Source of the DNA: Obelidium mucronatum
Lineage: Eukaryota > Chytridiomycota > Chytridiomycetes > Chytridiales > Chytriomycetaceae
NCBI GenBank assembly: GCA_025765595.1
Contig: JAIVFH010000534.1
Coordinates: 1 to 15,562, forward strand
Length of the DNA stretch: 15,562 nt
Reading direction: 5' to 3'
Under the pieces are notes generated by a model. The model did not search any database. It was not told the DNA's origin and saw nothing but the letters and a program-made list of their open reading frames with translations. Below are positions 1 to 8,742 of the stretch, piece after piece. Position 1 is the first letter of the stretch. Every line of letters begins with the position of its first letter. Both the position numbers and the translations under genes were made by a program.

Positions 1-341
1 CATGTTCTTGTGACTGTGGCGCGGCTGTTTTGGGCTGAAAGGAAACCGGAAAAGGCGAGGAATTGGTTTGCGAGGGCGTGTAAAGTGAATCCGGATTTGG
101 GGGATTCTTGGGCGTGGTGGTTAAAGTTTGAGAGTGTTCAAGAAGGGGGTGGTGGTGCGGGTACAGGTACGACGAATGCGGGGGTTGAGAAGGCGATGCA
201 GGATATTGTGAAAAGTGTGTTGCTGCGGAACCGCGTCATGGCGAGAAATGGCAAGCGTGTGCCAAAGATTTGAAGAATACAGGGAAGTCTGTGGAGGAGA
301 TTTTGAAGTTGGTTGCTTCTACTTTGCCTGTTACTGTGTGA
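1..341 (+). CDS. PRP6: Pre-mRNA splicing factor PRP6/PRPF6, C-terminal end (partial, frame break)
   Basis: The window opens inside the last TPR/HAT-type repeats of PRP6, a scaffold of the U5 and U4/U6.U5 tri-snRNP in the nucleus. Frame 1 reads [20 protein letters not shown] and continues [24 protein letters not shown], the family's usual C-terminal sequence. The family's closing block then appears in another frame: [20 protein letters not shown] followed by [16 protein letters not shown], ending at the TGA at 339-341. The change of frame falls between about 161 and 210. It could be a 41-nt GT-AG intron (161-201, GTACAG...GCAG), which restores the frame and a family-like spacing but has no clear branch site and is shorter than every other intron here. 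It could also be a one-base deletion near the G5 run at 180-184. The 5' end lies outside the window. Family identity is near certain; the splice/frameshift choice is open. Confidence 0.9.
161..201 (+). other. Candidate 41-nt intron in PRP6 (or frameshift zone)
   Basis: The segment begins GTACAG and ends GATGCAG. Removing it joins a phase-1 codon and moves from the upstream PRP6 frame into the frame that encodes the conserved EPRHGEKW block. A second donor at 167 (GTACGA) also fits the phase and would give 35 nt. Lengths of 35-41 nt are below the 48-78 nt of the other introns in this window, and no ACTAA/CTGAC-like branch site is visible, so a one-base deletion is an equal alternative. Confidence 0.4.
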
Positions 342-608
342 ATTTTTGTTAAGTTATAAAATACAAGTAAACTGAAGCTGGATTTCTTGTTTCTGTGGGT
401 TCTTTCCGTAGTGGTTGTGACTTTCAAGTATTTCGTATTTCGTAATGAATATGCAACTGAAAAAGATGAAATTGCGGTATTATATGGTGCTTTTGGAAGA
501 AATTTTGGCGACAGTCTTGTTATTGTTGTTTAAAGATTCAATCTTTTATGTTTTCAAGGGTCTTCTACAGGATCACAATATAAAAAAAAACAACCAAAAA
601 AAAAGGTA
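342..608. other. Convergent 3' intergenic region
   Basis: This 267-bp AT-rich spacer lies between the PRP6 stop and the stop of the minus-strand glutamine-rich gene, so it must hold both 3' ends. A-rich stretches on both strands (for example 354-370 on +, and the poly-T/A runs at 583-603) could serve polyadenylation. No classical AATAAA is placed convincingly and no gene is seen. Confidence 0.5.
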
Positions 609-1544
609 TCACGAGGGTCTCTCGTTGGTGATACTTGGATCTGAATTTGAAATTGGTGCCGTTTCTTCTTCCATCTTGGCTGAGGCCATCGCATACCGAG
701 CCTTCTCACTTTGTTCCAGCTTTCCCCAAACATCACGCAATGCAACACGCAGGGTGCGCACTCGAGTCAACTCGATGCGGTGTTCCTGCTGAAGTGCGAT
801 TTTCTTGGCTGCCAACTCCCGCAGCACGTCATCTTGTTTGGCGACTTGAGTTTGTAGAGTTTCTACCTCGTCTTCCAACTCCTCTTCCCTTGCGTTGTCG
901 ATGGTTGCCTGATCCGTGGCAGCTTGAAGACTTGACGATAGTCTTCTAACGCTCTGCTGCAACAGATTCATTTTGGCTTCCATAGCCTGCAGTTTCTTTT
1001 CAGCATCATGCTGTGCCACCTGTGCTGCTTGGCTCGCGGACTCAGCAAGAGTCAGCTTTTCTACAAGATTCTGGTGCTTTTGGTGGTGCTGTTGTTCCTG
1101 TTGTTTTAGCTGTTGTTGTAGCTGTTGTTCTAGTTGGTGCAGTTGTTGATTTTGTTGTACTTGTTGCTGTTTTTGTTGCTCCTGTTGTTGTTGGAGTTTT
1201 TGTTGTAATTGGTGAATTTGTTGATTTTGTTGTAGTAGAAGTTGTTGTTGTTCCCGTTGTTGTTCCTGCTGTTGTTCCTGCTGTTGTTCCTGCTGCTGCT
1301 GTTCCCGATGCTGTTGTTCCTGCTGCTGCTGTTCCCGATGCTGTTGTTCCCGCTGCAATTGTTGTTCTTGCTCTTGTTGTTCCCATTCTTGTTGTTCCTG
1401 TTGTTGTTCTTCCTGTTGCTGTTGCTGCTTCTGCTGCTGTTGTTTCTTTTGTTGTAGTTCCTGCTGTTGTTCCTTTTGTTGTAGTTCCTGCTGTTGTTCC
1501 TTTTGTTGTAGTTGCTGTATTGTTGCTGCTGCAAAACAAATCAA
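609..1544 (-). CDS. Glutamine-rich coiled-coil protein (311 aa as read)
   Basis: The protein is not assigned to a family. Residues about 9-154 are almost continuous glutamine with scattered E, L, H, K and R in heptad-like LQQKEQQQE and EQQHREQQQQ units. Residues about 155-295 form a conventional charged coiled coil (VEKLTLAESASQAAQVAQHD, then MEAKMNLLQQSVRRLSSSLQ and ELEDEVETLQTQVAKQDDVL). A short polar tail ends in NERPS. That the downstream non-repetitive coiled coil is in the same frame is why I choose the Gln frame over the Thr, Asn, Val and Leu frames also open through the tract. The start is uncertain: the first ATG is at 1544, but on the minus strand a good acceptor (pyrimidine-rich, ending TTTTGCAG) falls at 1529/1528. 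The ATG may therefore be intronic and a 5' exon may lie at higher coordinates. Role unknown; such tracts occur in transcription co-regulators and assembly scaffolds. Confidence 0.7.
   Translation of the reverse strand: MICFAAATIQQLQQKEQQQELQQKEQQQELQQKKQQQQKQQQQQEEQQQEQQEWEQQEQEQQLQREQQHREQQQQEQQHREQQQQEQQQEQQQEQQREQQQLLLQQNQQIHQLQQKLQQQQEQQKQQQVQQNQQLHQLEQQLQQQLKQQEQQHHQKHQNLVEKLTLAESASQAAQVAQHDAEKKLQAMEAKMNLLQQSVRRLSSSLQAATDQATIDNAREEELEDEVETLQTQVAKQDDVLRELAAKKIALQQEHRIELTRVRTLRVALRDVWGKLEQSEKARYAMASAKMEEETAPISNSDPSITNERPS
1291..1350. repeat. Perfect 30-bp tandem duplication in the Gln tract
   Basis: Bases 1291-1320 and 1321-1350 are identical 30-mers. On the minus strand they encode two copies of a ten-residue EQQHREQQQQ-type unit. 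Because the unit is a multiple of three, the duplication keeps the reading frame. It is a sign of recent slippage or unequal exchange. Confidence 0.9.
1446..1513. repeat. 27-bp tandem repeat, about 2.5 copies
   Basis: A 27-base unit starting CTTTTGTTGTAG is repeated exactly at 1446-1472 and 1473-1499, with a partial third copy at 1500-1513. On the minus strand it encodes repeated LQQKEQQQE nonapeptides at the start of the glutamine tract. Confidence 0.9.
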
Positions 1545-1831
1545 GGGGGGGAAAGGTTACAAAGAAAAATAAATAGATTCCGTTTTTTTGAAAAAAATAC
1601 TTTTTCCATGATGTCACATAATCGCTCGCTGTCACTGTGGATCATGGATTGTATAAGCGGAATGGAATTGATAACAAAATTATGGGAAGGGTCATTGTTT
1701 GGAGAAGGCTCAGAGAGGATAGCAACAATGTTATTTGTTTTTCCATGAGGGGAGAACGCTGGTATCTGACTTTTCTTGATCCACAGTAAAATGTCTATAT
1801 AAAAAACAGCAAAGAGGCGGTAGGTGCTTGT
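1545..1831. other. Region upstream of the Gln-rich gene, no clear gene
   Basis: This should contain the promoter or a 5' exon of the minus-strand glutamine-rich gene. On the minus strand, short ATG-initiated stretches are followed by GT dinucleotides (for example GTATTTTTTTC read from about 1600 downward) that could be a donor. None that I tested joins the glutamine frame in the right phase except a weak one near 1660. Poly-T/A runs are present. No other gene is recognised. Confidence 0.4.
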
Positions 1832-2175
1832 TTAGAACGCGCCAAAAGGTTCCGCCCCTCCGAGAAAACAAGAGTAAATAACTAACTGTTGAGCTTCATT
1901 GTTTGGGCGTCTTTTCAGTGGAGCGGAAGCAGGTTTCTTGACGTGTTTTTCTTTTAAAGAGACGAGATTCCCAAAAACACGACCTTTTGGACAATTCAAA
2001 ACTGGAGATCCTTCATTCGAAATGACCCGAGCAAGGTTGCGATAAGATGCGACTGATAGCTTGATGTCGTTGGAACATCCATCAATGCGCCCCACTCCAC
2101 CCACCTTCGCGAATCCAATGCCAAAGCAAACTCAGCTATCTCAATACAGTCGATATTTTGTGAAACGCGTCGCAT
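1832..2175 (-). pseudogene. Possible broken gene fragment with weak Orc6-like character
   Basis: Two overlapping minus-strand frames look protein-like. The upstream one starts at an ATG at 2175 and reads MRRVSQNIDCIEIAEFALAL before a stop at 1996. The second, shifted by -1, contains NDIKLSVASYRNLARVISNE and runs to a stop at 1832. Joined at about 2110, the pair resembles the TFIIB-like fold of origin-recognition subunit Orc6, where a C-x-[DE][IL]A helix is followed by a [IL][KR]LSG...Y motif. The spacing differs and the second Orc6 domain is not evident, so the match is weak. Alternatives are a chance ORF, or exons of an unrecognised gene. Low confidence. Confidence 0.25.
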
Positions 2176-2959
2176 TCAGATTCTTGTTGTGAGACTAGAC
2201 ATCGGTGTGTGAAGAGTCATCCACCGACTTTCAACTGAGGTTCGAAAACACCGAATGAATAACAGAAACTTGAACAGTTAAATCAAGCAATATAATTCAT
2301 CAGACTCAATTCTCGTTTATAAGAGGTAATATGTCCCAGGTTGTTAATTTAACCAACAAGTTGCTTCCTCATTGTGAATGGCAGCCAACCTCGACTTTCA
2401 ACACACGCTTAAAAAAACGGATCCAAACACTCGGAATTATATCTCGTATTTGTTTCCAAGCGAGGCCCAAGCGGTTTTTTGATGTCGAGGGGGTGTGGGC
2501 ATGGAAAAAACTTCGGTTCTTCAAATCCAAGAGGACTTTATCCAGACTTTTCCGAGAGTACAATCACACGACGCAAATTACAAAAGAGCATTCTGGCATG
2601 CTGGCAGCCCAACTATTCGATACATAGTTAGTGGGCTTTCGGACTGGATTGGTTTGGTTGACCCGGCAAAACCTGCACACAATCATATGAATTTAGCTCA
2701 TTAATTCAATTTCGCGAAATATTTTATACGAACATGAAGGATCGCCTTTGGCATGGTGGCGGCGCGATATATATTTTTGGCAATTTTTCGGTTTTCTTTC
2801 CATACCTCACTGTATGTCCTCTCACTGTCTCACTATTAAGCAGAACCCCTATTCCTCCATTTCTAACATTGTAAACGTGAAATGTTTTCTTTTTGCGGTA
2901 TCGGTCATGTCATAAAGTTTCCTTTTGATTCAAAGTGGATAATTTACGCTAGTAGTTGA
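2176..2959. other. Gene-poor intergenic region
   Basis: AT-rich sequence with only short open frames. The longest on + (about 2331-2627, 98 codons, basic) and an overlapping one at 2495-2704 have no motif I recognise and are mutually exclusive. No tRNA-like A/B box pair or simple repeat was convincing. Confidence 0.4.
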
Positions 2960-3517
2960 ATGCCCCGTCTACCTCATCTTCCTTATTTTATTTCTTTCGC
3001 TTTGGTTTTCTCTCTTGTGGGTGGGATGCCGGAGGCCAAGGGAGGCTGGTCCGGACCAACCAAGCCCCCGCAAGCGGAGAAAAAAACCCAACAGACAATC
3101 TCTCTATTGATACCCGACCACCATAGTCTAAGCATCGGCGATACTGAATTTCACTCACTCTGTCGATATCATCTCTTGAATCAAAAAGCGGTCACAGTTT
3201 TGTCGGAGTCTCCAACACTATTACTATTACTCAAATTACTATTATTACCACCGTTTACCATTTACGGCCCCGATCTGCAGCATACTAATCCTATATTGAG
3301 CCCCTTTCTTGAAGAGTATGGTCCAGGAAAAGCAGAACAGTGGCAAGTTGCAACACCAATCGACGACCACCATGTTAGACACATCGCAACAGGAGCATCT
3401 CAATTGAAATATTTCTCAATCTCACAGCTCCATAAGTGTTTTCTCATGATACATAGTCGCCTCGTTATTGGTTCGGATTTTGCGTCATATAAACTAGATG
3501 TTAAACAAGGTGGGTGA
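2960..3517 (+). CDS. Hypothetical 185-aa ORF with signal-peptide-like start
   Basis: No family recognised. The N-terminus MPRLPHLPYFISFALVFSLV has a hydrophobic core followed by a small-residue region, as in a secretory signal. The rest is of mixed composition and includes a Leu run at about residues 86-97 that comes from ACT/ATT triplet repeats in the DNA. There is no neighbouring operon-like context and no visible intron. The length is modestly above chance for this base composition; it may be a small secreted protein or non-coding. Confidence 0.2.
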   Translation: MPRLPHLPYFISFALVFSLVGGMPEAKGGWSGPTKPPQAEKKTQQTISLLIPDHHSLSIGDTEFHSLCRYHLLNQKAVTVLSESPTLLLLLKLLLLPPFTIYGPDLQHTNPILSPFLEEYGPGKAEQWQVATPIDDHHVRHIATGASQLKYFSISQLHKCFLMIHSRLVIGSDFASYKLDVKQGG

Positions 3518-3929
3518 TTGCAAAAACCAACAGATAACTCACCTAGAAATTAAATTAGAATTCGCCTTACATGAGATGGCTCATTCGCGCTGAGGAATTG
3601 AATTCAAACATTGGAACTTGCCATAGTTTGACATTTGCCACCTTGAAGGGAAATATCGTTTTCGCAAAGTTTGGCGAAGCGCGGATTATTTCACCGTTGA
3701 ACCAGTAGCGTCGGAAGCGCGAAAATTTCAGGCTTAAACTGGATAGCAAACGTGCAAATAGTCCATCGACATCCGAGAGTTTCTGGTTTTGTATTAAACG
3801 CTATTGAGTTGTTTGGATTCAGCTGATTCCAGTTTGACCTTTAAAGGATGCAAAACGTGAAATTAAACAGCCTCAAAATTAAAATACATCTTGAGGTATG
3901 GATAATTAAATCATGCCTTTTTTTTAACT
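3518..3929. other. Intergenic region without a recognised gene
   Basis: AT-rich. The longest open frame is about 60 codons on the minus strand (3567-3749), basic, with no recognised motif. A T-run at 3918-3925 lies just downstream (in the transcript sense) of the minus-strand ORF that ends at 3930. Confidence 0.35.
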
Positions 3930-4688
3930 CTATCTAATTCTTGGACGCCCAGGTGTGAAATATATACAGGCAACTTCAACATTTGTCTCGAACACATTCG
4001 CCAGATGCCGCGGCACTGCTGCCGCTCCAAACCATTCAATATGTCCCGATTTCTTCATCCCCTTCAAAAGCAATTCATCCAATTCATCCTTCAGTCCCTG
4101 TCGATGCCAATCAAGGATCAAGTTCACTACTTCCACAATGATATCCAGACCAGCCCTTCCTCGCGCATTCCAGTATAATTTATATGCCGATGAAATGATA
4201 AAGGAAAGTAGCTCGTCAGGAGTTGTGCCTTCAAATTCAGCATAACCAGGATTCTTTCGAGTTCCCCCAAACGGAAGCGGAGCTGCGGAAAAGAACAACC
4301 GACCAGCCAGGCAATATATAAAGCGATGCGGGTGGCATCTTGTGGATTGAAAGCATGTGAGAATCGCAATGTGGCTTTGGGAGATGATCTCCATAGCTGT
4401 GTGGTTTGAAGAGCAGGGTGTGATTTGAATGCGTCTGCCTTGTTCGTGGGATGTTATCAATATCGGTACTCGATTCGGATGGTATCGAACTGCTCGGTTT
4501 GAGGCAGCCGGTTGGAACCTAGAAGCTAAAGAAAGTTGGCGATCAGGCGTTTTGTGTCCCTGCCGCCTCGCTCTCTGTCTGGCTGCTATCGCGCAACCAA
4601 CAAATTCAAAAGTGGCTGTGGCGATGAATACCTGTGCTGAAGGACCTGGATTGCATAGAGACCAGGAGTTAGTTCCTCTATTTTTCAA
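3930..4688 (-). CDS. Hypothetical protein, 252-aa open frame, possibly frameshifted or partly spurious
   Basis: Not recognised. The C-terminal 110 residues look like genuine helical protein: GTTPDELLSFIISSAYKLYW, then GRAGLDIIVEVVNLILDWHR, then GMKKSGHIEWFGAAAVPRHL, ending CIYFTPGRPRIR. The N-terminal half is Arg/Ser/His-rich and less protein-like. A second frame there (about 4300-4440) reads RFSHAFNPQDATRIALYIAW and would join the convincing C-terminus by a -1 shift near 4310-4330. So either the annotated frame is right throughout, or a base is missing. Upstream, TTTTTATCAG on the minus strand at about 4695 could be an acceptor, so a further 5' exon is possible. It could be the end of a helical-repeat protein. 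Confidence 0.4.
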   Translation of the reverse strand: MKNRGTNSWSLCNPGPSAQVFIATATFEFVGCAIAARQRARRQGHKTPDRQLSLASRFQPAASNRAVRYHPNRVPILITSHEQGRRIQITPCSSNHTAMEIISQSHIAILTCFQSTRCHPHRFIYCLAGRLFFSAAPLPFGGTRKNPGYAEFEGTTPDELLSFIISSAYKLYWNARGRAGLDIIVEVVNLILDWHRQGLKDELDELLLKGMKKSGHIEWFGAAAVPRHLANVFETNVEVACIYFTPGRPRIR

Positions 4689-4695
4689 CGCCTGA

Positions 4696-5922
4696 TAAAA
4701 ATTGGTAAAAATCCCATGTTAAAAATATTACAACCGGCAGCTCAGTTGGTCTTCATGTTTAAATAAGAAACTGACAAAGATTATTTCTTTCATTTTGATT
4801 CTGCGTTTTTTTTTTTTACGTTTCGTATATTCTTTTTGGTCTGGTAATTCCCTAACCGTTCGAAAAACATGACGCCCCGAGAACCCTCTTCATGTCATGT
4901 CATAGTTTGATTTGTTAGGAAATCCTTTTTTGATCTATTTTTTATCGTTAGAAAGTCGTGAATATGTTACCAAGCGTGCACATAAGTTGGGAAGAAAAAA
5001 CTCAATAGTCCAACCATTGTTCCCAAAAAGTCGCCCCAGCATCGCCTAGAGACAGCCGATACTGCGTAAATATGTTTCTGCAAGTAATGAGGCTATAGTC
5101 AGTCTCTATGGCCTTCGGGAAGTCGTTAACCGATGTTTAGTTAGGATAAAGCCTCAGCATTACTCACAGAGAGCGAATGGTTCTCTCTTGGGGTAATCGA
5201 ATATCTCTATTAGCTCTAAAACATCTTTCATATGGAATGCTATGTATGGTCAAGCGTCGATATCAAGTCATTTTGAATTATGATCCAACTCATAGTTTCA
5301 AACCGGATCCGGCCCATAACCTAACATTTTACGGACCATCAGTGACTCGGAATTCATGCGCTGGTAGGAGAGCTCCCTCTGAATTCTTGGAACGTGAGGA
5401 GAGTCGTACTGTATCCGACTCCATCCTTATCGCAGGCCGAACCTCGGCCAAGAAATAATCCGAAGAATTAAAACCTTCTACTTAGTAACCAAGCTTTGTC
5501 TTGAATGAGGTTTGGCCTTTATTAATAGTTGCACTATCGCAGCCAAAAACGGAAGGGAACGCACTTGTTTCATATTACCGTGCAGCTCTTTCGTATAAAT
5601 TTCGAGCGGGGATTTGTGGTTCCATTAGCCATAGTTGGTGACAGACATGGTCTTCATTATTTTATGATGTGGAAAGTGATGAAGATTTTCTAGATTTTCC
5701 TGTCATATGTATCATAGAAAAGAAAAGACTTAGTGTCAATAATCCTTAATAATGAAAGAGGTTTTTCCTCATTCCTTTATTTACCTTGGTATTTACGGTG
5801 GTGACAAGCTTTCGCAAATTGGAATCATATTTGAAAGTTCCCAATGTAGTGCAACGACGAAATGAATAAAAAAAGAATCACGCACTGAATATTTAATTAC
5901 TGTGTATGTCATTATTTCTATA
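4696..5922. other. Long intergenic region upstream of the calpain gene
   Basis: About 1.2 kb of AT-rich DNA with homopolymer T/A runs (4806-4818). A 93-codon + strand frame (5177-5458) has no recognised motif and no support. The promoter and 5' UTR of the calpain gene must lie at its right end; an A-run at 5868-5874 lies about 50 nt before the ATG. No tRNA, rRNA or transposon signature was recognised. Confidence 0.4.
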
Positions 5923-8713
5923 ATGTCACGTCCAAAAGATATACCAGCAGATGTATGGAATGCCCTTCCGCTTGATATTCAACTCGAACTAGTACCAGCA
6001 CCACCAGCACCACTTAAAAACCAATCGAAAGGCAATACTCCGCCGGGAATCGATTCGGCTGTTTGGGTACAATTGCCGTCGGAAGTGCAAGCCGAGTTGC
6101 TCAGCCAACAAACTCCTCCTTCGCTGCCGTTCCCTCATTTAAAATTAAACCATGCTGCTCCTTCTTTCGGAATTCGGCCGTCAAAGTTGTCGGGAACGTT
6201 CTTGGATTCGTTCAACTCTTGCTGGACATTCAGCGTTCCTCCCGACACCGAACGCCATCCCGTCAGTGCAGTACCCAAATTAACAAACGAAGAGCATCAA
6301 TGGACAGATCCTCATTTCGTGGCTGATGCGTCTGCAATAGTGCGTTGTTCAGTCGTATTTTCTTTTGACACTCGCTATCTGACATAATGTAGGATGGAAT
6401 CAAAACAGATCCACCTCCAGCAAATAGTTCTATTTCTTCTGAAACCGCGGGAAGGACCACTTCCCCACAGTGTCTGTGCAAGAAAGCGGCTCGCCTGAAA
6501 ACCGTCTTCAAAGAAAACAAAAACCACGGCCGCAAGTTCTTTGCATGCTCAAACGCAACAGCGAAGGCTTGCGCGTTCTTCATGTGGGCGCCAGAATCTG
6601 GTGAATTTGCGCCCAGACACTCCAAGGAACACGCTTCAGTCGAATGGAAACGACTTTCCCTGCCACTGTTGGCAGACCCGAAAGGAGAATACTCCCCACA
6701 TCATGTGAAACAAGGGCGTATCGGCGATTGCTGGTTCGTTTCGGCTCTGTCTGTTATTGCGGAAAATCCCGCACTTGTTCATCGAATTCTGCCCAAACAA
6801 ACTGATATTCAAAACGGTGTGTACTTGACGAGGTTTTTCATCGATGGAGCTTGGAGAGAGTACGCAATCGATAACTACTTCCCACTAACGCCTACCAGTC
6901 AACTCAAGAAGTCAAACGTCTCTGGCAGTGGGCCTCACCTGTACTTTGCCAAAGCCGTCGATGGAAATCTCTGGGTTCCTGTTCTGGAAAAAGGATACGC
7001 GAAAGCGCATTCGTCGTATGCGAGCATTCATGGAGGCCATATTGGAGAGGCGCTATTTGACTTGACAGGATTTCCCACGGAATCAATTTGTTTCGGAAGT
7101 GTTGGATTTGACAGCGAAATATTCTGGACTCGTTTACTGTCTTTTCAAAGCCAGGGGTTTTTGATGGGCGCTGTATGCCCCACATCTGGAGATGGCCTCG
7201 TGGGTGGGCATGCCTATAGTTTATTGCAGGTTGTGGAGGAATCAATTGAAAATGGGCTGGTTCTTGGAAGAACCAAAACTCTGCACGATTATTTCCACGA
7301 AGGAAGCAACAGCAGCACCCAGAAGAGAAAGTTTCATGAAACTGAAGAATTCGGAGTAACAGATCACGGGACGCTGCGGCTCATCAAGTTGAGGAATCCG
7401 TGGGGTCGGGTGGAATGGAAAGGCAGATTTGGTGTTGACAGTGCAGAATGGTCTGCGAGTCTCAGGAAGCGCCTTAATGAACCCGAGCATGATCTTTCCA
7501 GCTCCTCAAATAATTCATCAGAGCAAGGAGGAGTCTTTTGGATGTCGTACCATGACTTTCTGCAACGCTTTATGCAAGTTGATGTGTGTTTCACCCACAA
7601 AAACCACCAAGTCCTGAATATCGAATGCATACTTCCGGAAGCGCAATCGGTGTCTTCAAATGTAATTGAATTGTCTGTTCCGGATCCCTCGTGGATCAAT
7701 ATTAGTCTGTGTCAACGAACCAAACGCGGAAAAGCCAAAGAGAACTTTTATTACACGGACTTGACGCTTCTGATTCTGAAAATATCCGATTCCAAAGAGG
7801 GCGCAGATACTTTGCTATCCGTTCAAGATATGCGCTTGTTTGGACAAGGCAGAGACTCGCATTTTGATTTATTTCTCGGAGAGCGAGAGAAAACAGCGCG
7901 ATATCTTCTGATACCACTCTCTATCGAGCGCGAAACGGCATTGCGCGAAGTAAAAGTCTTTAAACGGGGAATCAATCGGGTTGGAAGTGGGGAGAGCGGA
8001 TTTAAACCGATGGAGTTGAAACGACTTGAGTTCACTGTTCGGATCATGAGTGCAAATCCTGTGGGAGGATGTTTTAGCAGGACAGCCGTCAATGGGGAAA
8101 AGGGTCTGGATTTTGTGTGGGATGCAGTGGAACGAGCACTCTGTGACATGAGTCTAGTAGGCAGGCCATTGCTTTCAGGATCTCCTAACTTGGTATTTTG
8201 ATCCGCTTTTTGTTGTAAATTTTAATCATTTCATGGAAACTAAAAGATGCCACTCAGTCAATGCAGCAGAACCTTCCAACACCATATCAACTTGCGAACG
8301 CGAGCGACGCAATTCAGCTCGAACACTCTGAATTATGGGACCCCTCTCACTTCACGCTAAGAGTCTCACAATCCAGTGGAATCGCGATCGCACACTTTAC
8401 AAATACACATCCAAAGTTATGGATCAAAATTCGTTTGGGAATACGGGCAGCTGCAAAAACCTTTAATTCTACTGTTTCCTCCGTGTGGCGGTTCATCCCG
8501 CCGCTATCAAGACGAGTTATTGGGACATGTATTTGCCCTAGCTGGGAAGGAATGTATGGACACGATGTAATCGGTGTTACCAATGTGGAATGGGATTCAT
8601 TTATCGGAAGTGACTGCATGTGTCAAATTTTCGGTATAGATTCTTTAGCTGCAAGCGAATGTGCATGTGAGATGAGAGGATTGTACTCTGTGAGGAGCAT
8701 TCAAGTTTCTTGA
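5923..8713 (+). CDS. SOL/CAPN15-like calpain with UBM-UBM-GRF N-terminus (3 exons, about 890 aa)
   Basis: Model: exons 5923-6339, 6393-8192, 8258-8713. Exon 1 encodes two UBM-like ubiquitin-binding motifs with the LP core: DIPADVWNALPLDIQLELV (residues 6-24) and GIDSAVWVQLPSEVQAELL (42-60). Exon 2 begins with a GRF zinc finger (166-204: C166, C168, GRKFFAC with C191, C199, then FFMW). The calpain protease core follows with the full triad: Cys252 in QGRIGDCWF, His412 in GGHAYS, Asn474 in LRNPWG. Exon 3 encodes a C-terminus matching the SOL domain of CAPN15 (GIAIAHFTNTHP, then FIPPLSRR, ending near GLYSVRS). Exon 2 has no in-frame ATG before residue 203, inside the finger, so splicing from exon 1 is needed. 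Donor 6340 (GTGCGT) is preferred; 6355 (GTATTT) also fits the phase. The second intron (8193-8257, 65 nt) removes a stop at 8199. CAPN15 of animals carries ubiquitin-binding NZF fingers instead. A cytosolic or nuclear, ubiquitin-guided protease is inferred; substrate unknown. Confidence 0.9.
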
Positions 8714-8742
8714 TTTTGTGAGAGTTGGATGTGGTGAAGTTG

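Noticed and set aside
1013..1635. Long Val/Leu-rich (+ strand) and Thr- or Asn-rich (- strand) open frames
   Set aside because: They are other-frame readings of the CAG/CAA tract. Only the Gln frame continues into non-repetitive coiled-coil sequence.
2331..2704. Two overlapping + strand ORFs of 98 and 69 codons
   Set aside because: No recognised motifs, mutually exclusive frames, and lengths within chance expectation.
4470..4530. GTTCGATAC on the minus strand, like a tRNA B box
   Set aside because: The flanking bases do not form a T-arm stem and no A box or acceptor stem was found.
5902..6387. UBM-containing ORF as a separate small gene
   Set aside because: The next exon opens exactly after a TAG acceptor and has no usable ATG before the GRF finger would be cut. 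A phase-0 splice joins the two.
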